Source of the DNA: Phycisphaerae bacterium | GTDB taxonomy: Bacteria; Planctomycetota; Phycisphaerae; Sedimentisphaerales; SG8-4 | NCBI GenBank assembly: GCA_030603035.1 | Contig: JAUVYQ010000051.1 | Coordinates: 1 to 16,358, forward strand | Direction: 5' to 3' | DNA: 16,358 bases | Shown: positions 1 through 6,961 of the stretch, one piece after another | How the letters are laid out: each line of letters starts with the position of its first letter | How positions within the stretch are numbered: position 1 is the stretch's first letter | Made by a program: the position numbers and the translations under genes | The notes under the pieces: generated by a model | Told to the model about the DNA's origin: nothing | What the model saw: only the letters and a program-made list of their open reading frames with translations | Database searches by the model: none

Positions 1-594
1 CATCGCTGTCTTTTCTTCGGGCATTAGAGTAACAATCTTGCCTTCCTGCATGTCGATAATTGCAATAACTTCTCCCTCCATCTCTTGGCGCATGCGCCCG
101 GGTTCCATGAACATACCCTCAAAGACTTGAGATGGTTGCCCCTTTATCAAGTTGACGGCGATCTTAAAAGTGGCGGTGCGGGCGGTGAGTATGGGCCGAA
201 CGATATCGGCGAAAGCTGGAGTCGCTCCGTCAATTGAGCCTCCGAACTGATACATGCCTATAAGCACCGCAATAATTATCACTGCCGCAGCAGTGAATTT
301 TGTTATTCTGCTTTTTATAATTCTTCCCCATATTGAAATAGAGATTACAGGTTTTCTTGATTCTTCACGACTGAGCGCACCAATCACCTTCTTTTCAAGC
401 CGGGCCACCCTCGGCTGCATCGCCTCCGTAAAATCACCAAGCAGCTTGTCGTCGCCTTGCAAAGCCTTCAGATACTCACTGCAAGCAGGACACGAGTCTA
501 TATGATGTTGTAATTCGGCTATTCTTTCAGGCGGCAAAGTACCTGTTATAAGCTCTAAAATTTGCTCCTGAATATTTTCGCAAGTATTTCCCAT
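1..594 (-). CDS. Anti-sigma factor, zinc-finger and one membrane helix (partial, C-terminus off window)
   Basis: Reading the minus strand from ATG at 594 gives 198 open codons that run off the left edge, so the C-terminus is missing. Residues 31-38 form the HxxxCxxC zinc motif of ZAS/zf-HC2 anti-sigma factors (H31, C35, C38). A single hydrophobic segment follows at about residues 100-114, rich in A, V and I, and then a presumably extracytoplasmic part begins. This is the usual layout of an anti-sigma factor that holds its ECF sigma factor at the membrane through the N-terminal domain. The ATG overlaps the stop of the sigma factor gene by one base (TAATG), so the two are probably translationally coupled. 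The signal sensed is not visible. The C-terminal part resembles outer-membrane-lipoprotein-sorting-like regions seen in some planctomycete proteins, but that is only an impression. Confidence 0.8.
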   Translation of the reverse strand, partial: MGNTCENIQEQILELITGTLPPERIAELQHHIDSCPACSEYLKALQGDDKLLGDFTEAMQPRVARLEKKVIGALSREESRKPVISISIWGRIIKSRITKFTAAAVIIIAVLIGMYQFGGSIDGATPAFADIVRPILTARTATFKIAVNLIKGQPSQVFEGMFMEPGRMRQEMEGEVIAIIDMQEGKIVTLMPEEKTAM

Positions 595-1115
595 TATTCG
601 CCTCCCACAGCGTCCAATATTTCACGCAATCGTTTCCTCGCTCGGCTTATGCGAGTCTGTACCGCAGCCTCGCTGGTCTCGAATGTTTCCGCGATATTTC
701 TGGTACTTCGTCCATCAAAATAGTAAAGCATTAAGACAAGCCGATGGTCTTCCGGCAATTTCGATAAAGCAGCTTGGAGTTGAGGATACTCTTTTGAACC
801 GCCCCGGCCTGCCTCAGCCCGGTTAACAAAAGCGTTTCGTTTGAATTTCTGCCTCCGGATAAAGTCGATACACAGATTTTTTGCAATTCGCCCAAGCCAC
901 GCCCCGAACTGCTCATCGTCCCGAAGTTCTTTTATATAGAGGAGCCCCTTAAGCAATGCCTCCTGGGCGACATCTTCGGCATCGTGACTATTGCCGAGCA
1001 TCCCCAGACAAATCCCAAAGACACGCCCGGAATACGCCTTGACAAGGCCAGCATACGCCGACTTATCTCCGCTACGACAAGACGCAAGCAATTTTTTCTC
1101 TAAATGGCCGTTCAA
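594..1115 (-). CDS. ECF-family RNA polymerase sigma factor
   Basis: A 173-residue protein with the two domains of an ECF (group 4) sigma factor. Region 2 carries the DAEDVAQEAL motif, followed by an FGAWLGRIAKNLCIDFIRR helix. Region 4 has LPEDHRLVLMLYYFDG and a helix-turn-helix ending in ISRARKRLREIL. No extracytoplasmic or accessory domain is visible. The open frame extends upstream to a TTG at 1163, but that start has no Shine-Dalgarno. TTG at 1115 has GGGAG at 1122-1126 with a 6-base spacer and starts just before region 2, so I prefer it. The next gene is its anti-sigma factor, overlapping by one base. It probably directs RNA polymerase to stress or envelope promoters; the regulon cannot be read from the window. 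The gene is divergent from lon across an AT-rich gap. Confidence 0.88.
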   Translation of the reverse strand: MNGHLEKKLLASCRSGDKSAYAGLVKAYSGRVFGICLGMLGNSHDAEDVAQEALLKGLLYIKELRDDEQFGAWLGRIAKNLCIDFIRRQKFKRNAFVNRAEAGRGGSKEYPQLQAALSKLPEDHRLVLMLYYFDGRSTRNIAETFETSEAAVQTRISRARKRLREILDAVGGE

Positions 1116-1163
1116 TAAGAGCTCCCAATTCCGGCTTCCATAATAATGACGAACAACAAACAA

Positions 1164-1371
1164 AAACCTGACAGCTTTTTTTCAAAACTTAACTCAAATT
1201 TTAACATTTTTGCTGTCAAAAGCGTATAAAAACGCGGAGCAAGCGAAAAACTAAAAGCGAAAAATCCAAAACCACAGCGTAAAATTCAAAAGTTTTAAAT
1301 TTTTAATTATAGTTTTTAATTTAAATCGTGTATCATTCTTGTTTCATATAAAAAAAGGGCCCTTGGAGAAA
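1164..1371. promoter_or_regulatory. AT-rich divergent intergenic region between sigma factor and lon
   Basis: Very AT-rich, especially 1170-1325, with runs of A and T and short self-complementary stretches such as AAAATTCAAAAGTTTT near 1281-1296. It must hold the promoters of both divergent genes, but I cannot point to a convincing -35/-10 pair for either. Between 1116 and 1163 the sigma factor frame stays open, so a longer sigma factor is not excluded. Confidence 0.4.
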
Positions 1372-3816
1372 ATGGGAAGAGACCTGAAAAATTTTCTATT
1401 CCCCGACGGCAACTGGCCGGTTGAAATGGCAGCAGAAGAGTCCACAGAGCTTGAGCAGCTTCTGCGCGGCGAAAATGACCAGTTACAAGAGACCAACCAC
1501 GAATTCAAACTGCCGGACGTAATCGGCATCCTGCCAATTCGAAATGCCGTCGCCTACCCCGGCACAGTAACGCCGTTGGCAATAGGTCGAGAAAGAAGCA
1601 AGCGTCTCCTTGCCGACACCAGGCCCAATGAATCTATCATAGGGCTTGTAACACAGCACAACCCCGAAACCGACAGGCCGGACTTCGACGACATTTACTC
1701 TGTCGGAACCGCCGCAACCGTGCTCAAAGTCATAAAAATGCCGCAGGGTTCAATTCACATCATTGTCCACGGCATAGCACGCTTCAAAATAACAAAAAGG
1801 CTAAGCACAAAGCCATACCTCAAGGCCAGAGTCCAACTGCTCGACGTCAAAGCTAAAATGACAAAAAAACTGCGGGCACTTATAGTCAATGTCCGCCAGG
1901 CGGCCAACCGCGTTATCACATTGAGTCCCAACGTGCCTGAAGAAGCATCTGTGCTGCTGGAAAATATCGAAAACCCTTCGGCCCTGACGGATTTTTTAGC
2001 GGCCAATCTTAGCCTTGAGGTTGCGAAAAAACAAAAATTGCTCGAAGAGCTTGACGCAACCAAACGCCTTGAAAAAATATCCGTTGTCCTGGCAAATCAA
2101 TTGGAAGTCCTCGAGCTAAGTCGCAAAATCCAGGGCCGGGTAAAAGAATCAATAGACAAAAGTCAGCGAGAATACTTCCTCCAGGAAGAGCTAAAAGCCA
2201 TTCAATCCGAGCTCGGCAAAGGAGACCTGCGAACCGAAGAGCTAAAGCAAATAGCCAAAAATATCAAAAAAGCCAAAATGCCCAAAAAGGTCGAACAAGA
2301 GGCGAGGCGGGAATTGGACAGATTAAACAAGATACCCCCTGCTTCACCGGAATATAGTGTTATCCGCACCTATTTGGACTGGGTCTGCGAGCTGCCTTGG
2401 TCCATTCAAACTAAAGACCAGCTCGATATCAACAAGGCCGAGCGAATACTCAACGCCGACCACTACGACCTGCGCAAGGTAAAGAAACGCATCCTCGAAT
2501 TCCTCGCCGTCCGCAAGCTAAACCCAACGGGCAAAAGCCCAATACTTTGTTTTGTCGGCCCACCCGGCGTAGGAAAAACATCGCTCGGCAAATCCATCGC
2601 TCGCGCTATGGGAAGAAAATTTATCCGTATTTCACTCGGCGGAATAAGAGACGAGGCCGATATCCGCGGACATCGAAGAACTTACATCGGTGCTTTGCCC
2701 GGAAGAATACTGCAGGAATTGAGAAAGTGCGGCAGCAAAAATCCCGTATTTATGCTCGATGAGCTGGATAAAATCGGAAGTGACTTCAGAGGCGACCCCG
2801 CAAGCGCGCTGCTGGAAGTGCTCGACCCCGAACAAAACTTCAGTTTCACCGACCACTACCTCGATGAGCCTTTTAACCTGTCAACCGTTATGTTCATCGG
2901 CACTGCAAATTATACCGAGCCGGTGCCGCCGGCACTGCGCGACCGAATGGAAGTTATTGAACTGCCCGGCTACACCGAGACCGAAAAACTCCACATCGCA
3001 AAGAAATATCTCGTCCCCCGCCAGCTTGCCGAGCACGGCCTGAGCAAAAACCGCCTGACCATAAAAGATGATGCGCTCCTGACAATAATTCACGGCTACA
3101 CGCGAGAGGCCGGTGTCCGAAACCTCGAAAGAAGCATAGCAACCATCTGCCGGGCCGTCGCCACACAAATAGCAAAGGCAAAAAAAAGACAGGCAACCAT
3201 TAGCAAAAAAGACCTCGCTAAAATCCTCGGCCCACCGCAGTTTGAATCCGAGCTGGCCCTGCGAACCGGAATACCCGGCGTCGCAACCGCACTTGCCTTT
3301 ACGCCGGTCGGCGGTGAGCTGCTCTTTATTGAATCCGCCTTTATGCCGGGCAAAGGCCTGTTGCAACTCACAGGCCATATCGGCGATGTTATGAAGGAAA
3401 GCGCACAGGCCGCCTTTTCCATCATAAAGGCAAACGCAAAAAAACTAAAAATCGAACCCGGCAGATTCAGAAAATTCGATTATCACATCCACGTCCCCGC
3501 AGGAGCAATACCCAAAGACGGCCCGAGCGCCGGCATCGCAATGTTCACCTCCCTGGTCTCGCTGCTTCTTGGCAAGCCAACTCGCCCGGACGTTGCAATG
3601 ACCGGCGAAATAACCTTGCGCGGCCTGGTTTTACCCGTCGGCGGCCTGAAAGAAAAAATCCTCGCAGCAAAACAAGCCGGAATAAAAACAGTAATCCTAC
3701 CTGCCAGAAACAAAAAAGACCTCCCCGAAGTCCCCGCCGAAGCAAAAAAAGGCCTAAAATTCGCATTCGTAAAAAACACCGACGAAGCACTAAAAATCGC
3801 CCTCAACACCGACTAA
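1372..3816 (+). CDS. lon: ATP-dependent protease Lon (endopeptidase La)
   Basis: An 814-residue serine protease of the AAA+ class that degrades misfolded and regulatory proteins in the cytoplasm. The domains run in family order: N-terminal LON substrate-binding domain from about residue 45 (LPIRNAVAYPGTVTPL), a coiled linker (REYFLQEELKAIQSELG), the AAA+ module with Walker A GPPGVGKT at 396-403 and Walker B FMLDE at 460-464, and the protease domain. The catalytic dyad is S719 (in PKDGPSAG) and K762 (in GGLKEKI), 43 residues apart as in E. coli Lon. The length is typical, with a short N-terminal extension. The frame is open from a TTG at 1339 that lacks a Shine-Dalgarno. ATG at 1372 has GGAG at 1365-1368, only 3 bases away, so the start is uncertain by 11 codons. 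The gene appears to be transcribed alone. Confidence 0.97.
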   Translation: MGRDLKNFLFPDGNWPVEMAAEESTELEQLLRGENDQLQETNHEFKLPDVIGILPIRNAVAYPGTVTPLAIGRERSKRLLADTRPNESIIGLVTQHNPETDRPDFDDIYSVGTAATVLKVIKMPQGSIHIIVHGIARFKITKRLSTKPYLKARVQLLDVKAKMTKKLRALIVNVRQAANRVITLSPNVPEEASVLLENIENPSALTDFLAANLSLEVAKKQKLLEELDATKRLEKISVVLANQLEVLELSRKIQGRVKESIDKSQREYFLQEELKAIQSELGKGDLRTEELKQIAKNIKKAKMPKKVEQEARRELDRLNKIPPASPEYSVIRTYLDWVCELPWSIQTKDQLDINKAERILNADHYDLRKVKKRILEFLAVRKLNPTGKSPILCFVGPPGVGKTSLGKSIARAMGRKFIRISLGGIRDEADIRGHRRTYIGALPGRILQELRKCGSKNPVFMLDELDKIGSDFRGDPASALLEVLDPEQNFSFTDHYLDEPFNLSTVMFIGTANYTEPVPPALRDRMEVIELPGYTETEKLHIAKKYLVPRQLAEHGLSKNRLTIKDDALLTIIHGYTREAGVRNLERSIATICRAVATQIAKAKKRQATISKKDLAKILGPPQFESELALRTGIPGVATALAFTPVGGELLFIESAFMPGKGLLQLTGHIGDVMKESAQAAFSIIKANAKKLKIEPGRFRKFDYHIHVPAGAIPKDGPSAGIAMFTSLVSLLLGKPTRPDVAMTGEITLRGLVLPVGGLKEKILAAKQAGIKTVILPARNKKDLPEVPAEAKKGLKFAFVKNTDEALKIALNTD

Positions 3817-3820
3817 AACT

Positions 3821-3839
3821 GACTGGCAAGTCGCTTTTT
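3821..3839 (+). terminator. Weak terminator-like hairpin after lon
   Basis: GACT (3821-3824) pairs with AGTC (3829-3832) around GGCA, followed two bases later by TTTTT. The stem is only 4 bp, so this is a weak candidate. It is listed because it sits 4 bases after the lon stop and before a promoter-like sequence. Confidence 0.25.
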
Positions 3840-3841
3840 AG

Positions 3842-3870
3842 TTGTCTTTACCACGGCGTTATGGTATTAT
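3842..3870 (+). promoter_or_regulatory. Candidate sigma-70 type promoter for the nucleotidyltransferase gene
   Basis: TTGTCT at 3842-3847 and TATTAT at 3865-3870 are separated by exactly 17 bases. They match the TTGACA/TATAAT consensus at 4 and 5 of 6 positions. The start point would fall near 3877, about 45 bases before the ATG at 3923. Found by eye only. Confidence 0.4.
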
Positions 3871-3922
3871 CGTGTGCAGGGAAGATTAAATAACCCTGTA
3901 TTTAACACAGTAACGTTTCAAA

Positions 3923-4252
3923 ATGACTTTAAGTACGAAAGAAAAATCAGTTCTTAAGCGATTTAAAACCGGCCTTGAACAAGCCCTGGGTTCTCAGCTA
4001 ATCGAGTTGAAGTTGTTCGGCTCGAAGGCTCGCGGTGACGGTCGGCCGGATTCCGACGTGGATGTCCTGGTTATCGTAGCAACTGATGACTGGCACATCT
4101 GCGATGCAGTTTACGATATTGCAACAGATATATTTCTTCAGACCGATATTTGCATATCACCAAAGGTTATAAGTAAAAACATCTTCGACCGACTCCGGAA
4201 AGAAAGCTCCTCGTTTATACGCAATGTTAGCAGGGATGCAATTGCAGTATGA
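3923..4252 (+). CDS. Nucleotidyltransferase domain protein (MNT type, MntA-antitoxin-like)
   Basis: A 109-residue protein of the minimal nucleotidyltransferase fold (NTP_transf_2). The diagnostic GSKARG is at residues 33-38, the metal-binding pair D45 and D47 is in SDVDV, and a possible third acidic residue is D75 (TDICIS). Proteins of this size are usually the antitoxin half of MNT/HEPN pairs, where the MNT enzyme modifies and silences the HEPN RNase. The HEPN gene normally follows immediately. Here only a 14-codon frame overlaps the stop by ATGA, so the partner seems lost. No Shine-Dalgarno is visible before ATG 3923; a promoter-like sequence lies at 3842-3870. Antitoxin function is inference from the family. 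Confidence 0.82.
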   Translation: MTLSTKEKSVLKRFKTGLEQALGSQLIELKLFGSKARGDGRPDSDVDVLVIVATDDWHICDAVYDIATDIFLQTDICISPKVISKNIFDRLRKESSSFIRNVSRDAIAV

Positions 4253-4293
4253 ATAATTCGGCACAAAAAATTCAAAAGCGCTCTGAACACTAA
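4249..4293 (+). pseudogene. Possible remnant of a HEPN-domain partner gene (14 codons)
   Basis: ATG at 4249 overlaps the TGA stop of the nucleotidyltransferase gene in the ATGA arrangement usual for coupled MNT-HEPN operons. The frame reads MNNSAQKIQKRSEH and then TAA. This resembles the first residues of many HEPN proteins, a polar start leading into a helix. Nothing HEPN-like continues in any frame before the next gene at 4308. It could equally be a chance frame. Confidence 0.25.
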
Positions 4294-4307
4294 ATTAGGA
4301 GTATGCA

Positions 4308-4634
4308 ATGGGCAAGAGAAAATACTTTATACTCTCCTTGCTCTTGGTCATCTGTGCTTTGTGTAGTGATTTTGCTTCAAAAGGGCATTTCAGCAAGTCT
4401 ACCATCCTCCTTGGCAGGTCATTTACCATGGCGGAAGCTGATATGATGCAGGCAAAAATGGAGAGCGATAAGTTTCTGCACAAAGGATCCACTTTTTATT
4501 ATATTGGCATTGGCCTTGCGGTTTTGAGTTTCTTATTTTGGATCGCATCTGAGGTTCGGCGTGAGCCGACATGGCGGTTAATTCTCCCAGCATTGCTGGG
4601 CATATACCTGTTGATGCAGTTTATAATGGTCTGA
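4308..4634 (+). CDS. Small membrane protein of unknown function
   Basis: A 108-residue protein I do not recognise. Three hydrophobic segments are visible: residues 6-19 (ILSLLLVICALC, signal-anchor-like), about 65-82 (YIGIGLAVLSFLFWIA), and 91-108 at the extreme C-terminus. Between segments 1 and 2 is a polar stretch with several methionines (MAEADMMQAKMESDK). AGGAG at 4297-4301 with a 6-base spacer supports the ATG at 4308. It stands between the nucleotidyltransferase gene and the convergent folP, 27 bases from the end of folP. The context gives no hint of function. The good ribosome binding site and membrane-protein composition argue that it is a real gene. Confidence 0.65.
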   Translation: MGKRKYFILSLLLVICALCSDFASKGHFSKSTILLGRSFTMAEADMMQAKMESDKFLHKGSTFYYIGIGLAVLSFLFWIASEVRREPTWRLILPALLGIYLLMQFIMV

Positions 4635-4661
4635 GACTAACTTAATGCATGACCCGACCAG

Positions 4662-5519
4662 CTATACCACTGCGCAGATAGTATTGGCCACCTTCACCAC
4701 ATCGACCATTTCAGCTATATCGTGCACGCGGACGATTGAGACGCCGGCTGCGGCGCATAAAGCAACTGATGCAGCAGTGCCGAATATCCTATCCGCCGGT
4801 TTTTCTTTGCCGGTAAGCTTACCTATAAAACTTTTCCGACTCGTCCCAACAAGCACCCGGTAGCCGGCAGCGACAAATTTATCAATATTCCGCAAAAGCA
4901 AAAGATTATGCTCTAACGTCTTGCCAAAGCCAATGCCAGGGTCAATGAAAATCATTTCTTTTGCAATACCGAACTGCTCCGCTCGCTTAGCCCTCTCTAA
5001 CAGAAACTCAAGAACCTCACTAACCACATCATCATATTTTGGTTCGGCTTGCATCGTTGTCGGCGTCCCCTGCATATGCATCAAAACAATCGGCACCTGC
5101 TGCTCTGCCACCAATTCTCCCATTCGCTCATCACTCAGAGCCGTAATATCATTTATCATCGCCGCCCCGGCTTCCAAAGCCGCTTTAGCAACTTCGACCT
5201 TATAAGTATCAATACTAATCGGCATATCTATCTTTTTAGCAAGCGCCTCTATCACCGGAATCACTCGCTTTATCTGCTCCTCAGCCGAAACAGATTTGGC
5301 GCCGGGCCGGGTCGATTCGGCACCCACATCTATTACCGCAGCCCCATCGCCGGCCATTTGCACACCGTGCTCAATGGCCCTGCCGGTATCGAAGAACTGG
5401 CCGCCGTCGCTGAACGAATCCGGCGTAACATTCAAAACCCCCATCACAACACAGCCAGCCGAAAAATCCAATCTCCCCCTCGGCCATTCAACTATATTTT
5501 CGCCGCTATTTTTCGCCAT
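4662..5519 (-). CDS. folP: Dihydropteroate synthase
   Basis: Joins p-aminobenzoate to 6-hydroxymethyl-7,8-dihydropterin diphosphate in folate synthesis; it is the sulfonamide target. The 285-residue TIM-barrel protein shows the family signatures: MGVLNVTPDSFSDGG at 26-40, then INDITAL, LMHMQGTP, DPGIGFGKTLEHN, the SRKSFIG loop, and RVHDIAEM near the end. Length is normal. Two ATGs compete. ATG 5528 overlaps the pdxB stop (ATGA) but has AGGA directly against it. ATG 5519 has the same AGGA (5529-5532) at a 9-base spacing, so I prefer 5519. Both the AGGA and the first ATG belong to a small palindromic repeat (5527-5546). The gene follows pdxB on the minus strand and is probably co-transcribed with it. 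Confidence 0.95.
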   Translation of the reverse strand: MAKNSGENIVEWPRGRLDFSAGCVVMGVLNVTPDSFSDGGQFFDTGRAIEHGVQMAGDGAAVIDVGAESTRPGAKSVSAEEQIKRVIPVIEALAKKIDMPISIDTYKVEVAKAALEAGAAMINDITALSDERMGELVAEQQVPIVLMHMQGTPTTMQAEPKYDDVVSEVLEFLLERAKRAEQFGIAKEMIFIDPGIGFGKTLEHNLLLLRNIDKFVAAGYRVLVGTSRKSFIGKLTGKEKPADRIFGTAASVALCAAAGVSIVRVHDIAEMVDVVKVANTICAVV

Positions 5520-5524
5520 AATTG

Positions 5525-6694
5525 TCATTCCTGCGAAAGCAGGAATCCAATTCCTGCCAGCTTCTTAGCAATTCTTTTACTATCCGCTATCCGCTGTCCG
5601 CTATCCGCTATTACTACCCGCGTATTTTGAAATTCTCTGCGGACAGGGTAATCCTTCCGCAGTCGGCTAAAGAACTTACCCCTCTCTTCCGCCTGCTTCT
5701 CCAAAATCCGCCTCATCCTCGAGTCATCTTCCTTAATATCGTAAATCTTCTCCACAGCGCCCAATAACACATCCTGCTCAATCCCAACCTTCGGATTCAC
5801 CTCCAATTGCGGCACAGCAGGCTGAGGCAAAAACGAATCAATATCAAATTTAGCTTCAAATCCAAAATATTCACAGGCTGACTTGTATATCATAATCATA
5901 CCTGCGACCTTGCCGTCCAGCGAATAACCGGCGATGTGCGGCGTTCCAATATCAACCATTTTTAGAAGCTCCGTATCGATATTCGGCTCGTTTTCCCAGA
6001 CATCGAGCACAACAGCCTTCAACCTCCCCGATTCTTTTGCTGCTTTCAGAGCGCTGCTGTCAACCACCCCGCCGCGAGAAGTATTAAAAAAAATACACCC
6101 TGCTTTTAGCGACTTGAAAAATTTTTCACCAACCAGATGAAACGTTTTATCTAACCCCTCAAAAGTCAACGGCGTATGAAGCGTTATGAAATCGCAATCG
6201 AAAAGCTCTTTTAGCGGCAGATATTTTGCATCGCCGGTTTGTCTCTGCAACGGCGGGTCGTTCAAATAAACCTTTATACCCAATGCCGCACACTTTTTAG
6301 CCACCCTGCTGCCAACGTTACCTGCGCCAATAACACCTATCGATTTGCCCTGCAGGTCAAGATTATACTTTTGCCCGACATTAAGCAATGCGGCAATGAC
6401 ATATTCGGCTGCCGAATTAGCATTCGAGCCCGGCGCTGAAGCAAAACCAATATTGTTCCGCGAAAGATATTCGATATCTATATGGTCAAAGCCGATAGTA
6501 GCGGTACCTACGAAACGAACGCCGCTGCCGCCCAACAAATCCGCACCTACACGAGTAACACTGCGAACCAACAGAACATCGGCATCTTTAATCGCTTCGG
6601 GGCTGATTGCCTTTCCCGTATAAAGGCTTACCTCGCCAATCGACGAAAAACAATCCTTCACAAACGGAATATTCTCATCCCCAACTATTTTCAT
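5525..6694 (-). CDS. pdxB: 4-phosphoerythronate dehydrogenase (PdxB family)
   Basis: Oxidises 4-phospho-D-erythronate in the DXP-dependent route to pyridoxal phosphate. The 389-residue protein has the D-2-hydroxyacid dehydrogenase layout: a split substrate domain, the NAD-binding GAGNVG at 123-128, and catalytic R207 (TSRGG), E236 (ENEP) and H253 (TPHIAGYS), which correspond to R208, E237 and H254 of E. coli PdxB. The C-terminal dimerisation region (LPQPAVP onward) is also present. The frame opens at a GTG at 6715, but ATG 6694 begins the conserved MKIVGDENIPF, so I prefer it. The last ~30 residues are encoded by heptamer repeats (5581-5608) and a palindromic element (5527-5546) and are unlikely to be conserved. 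The stop overlaps the first ATG of folP. Confidence 0.92.
   Translation of the reverse strand: MKIVGDENIPFVKDCFSSIGEVSLYTGKAISPEAIKDADVLLVRSVTRVGADLLGGSGVRFVGTATIGFDHIDIEYLSRNNIGFASAPGSNANSAAEYVIAALLNVGQKYNLDLQGKSIGVIGAGNVGSRVAKKCAALGIKVYLNDPPLQRQTGDAKYLPLKELFDCDFITLHTPLTFEGLDKTFHLVGEKFFKSLKAGCIFFNTSRGGVVDSSALKAAKESGRLKAVVLDVWENEPNIDTELLKMVDIGTPHIAGYSLDGKVAGMIMIYKSACEYFGFEAKFDIDSFLPQPAVPQLEVNPKVGIEQDVLLGAVEKIYDIKEDDSRMRRILEKQAEERGKFFSRLRKDYPVRREFQNTRVVIADSGQRIADSKRIAKKLAGIGFLLSQE
5527..5546. repeat. REP-like palindromic element at the pdxB/folP junction
   Basis: ATTCCTGC (5527-5534) and GCAGGAAT (5539-5546) form a perfect 8-bp stem around a GAAA tetraloop. The sequence matches the widespread bacterial dispersed repeat that reads VIPAKAGIQ when translated. 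A second TTCCTGCC follows at 5551-5558. It lies across the end of pdxB and the start of folP. Confidence 0.75.
5581..5608. repeat. Heptamer tandem repeat TATCCGC (4 units) inside pdxB
   Basis: Four contiguous 7-bp units: TATCCGC, TATCCGC, TGTCCGC, TATCCGC. On the minus strand they encode the IADSGQRIADS-like tail of PdxB. Because 7 is not a multiple of 3, three units restore the frame, so changes in copy number would shift the C-terminus. Confidence 0.85.
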
Positions 6695-6851
6695 AGCAAA
6701 GTCCAAGAAAATCACAATTGTCAGATAATTGTTGGTATTTTAGCCCAAATACTCACAATTGCACGCATTTTCGCCTTTTCCGTCGACTTTCTAAGTTTTT
6801 GAGAAGGTCAGAAATCGAAAATTTTTTCATTTTTCCCAATTTTTACTGGAT

Positions 6852-6877
6852 TTATTACGGGCATATGCCCATAATAA
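6852..6877. promoter_or_regulatory. 26-bp near-perfect palindrome, candidate operator
   Basis: Centred between 6864 and 6865, with a perfect core GGGCATATGCCC (6859-6870) and AT-rich arms TTATTA (6852-6857) and TAATAA (6872-6877). Twelve of 13 base pairs are symmetric; only 6858/6871 mismatch. It lies 84 bases before the first gene of the ORP-type cluster and overlaps the position of a -35 element for the -10-like sequence at 6888. A dimeric DNA-binding protein is the obvious reader, and the cluster's own DUF134 regulator is the best candidate (inference). No second copy is seen in the window. Confidence 0.7.
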
Positions 6878-6887
6878 GCGTAGAAGG

Positions 6888-6894
6888 TATAAAT
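6888..6894 (+). promoter_or_regulatory. Candidate -10 element of the ORP-type cluster
   Basis: TATAAAT at 6888-6894 resembles a -10 hexamer (TATAAA, 5 of 6). No -35 hexamer is found at 16-18 bases upstream; that place is taken by the right half of the palindrome. This fits a promoter that needs an activator, or one that is blocked by a repressor. No sigma-54 type GG-N10-GC element was found in 6716-6961. Confidence 0.3.
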
Positions 6895-6961
6895 AACGGT
6901 CATGGTTTAACAGCAAAGTGGGACGATTGAATTAAACGAAAATAAGGACATCTGATTACTT

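Noticed and set aside
5049..5630. Plus-strand open frames across folP and the pdxB junction, one containing VIPAKAGIQ
   Set aside because: They are antisense shadows of folP and pdxB; VIPAKAGIQ is the usual translation of the palindromic repeat.
6716..6961. Sigma-54 promoter, as known for the ORP operons of Desulfovibrio
   Set aside because: No GG-N10-GC (-24/-12) arrangement was found in this gap by eye.
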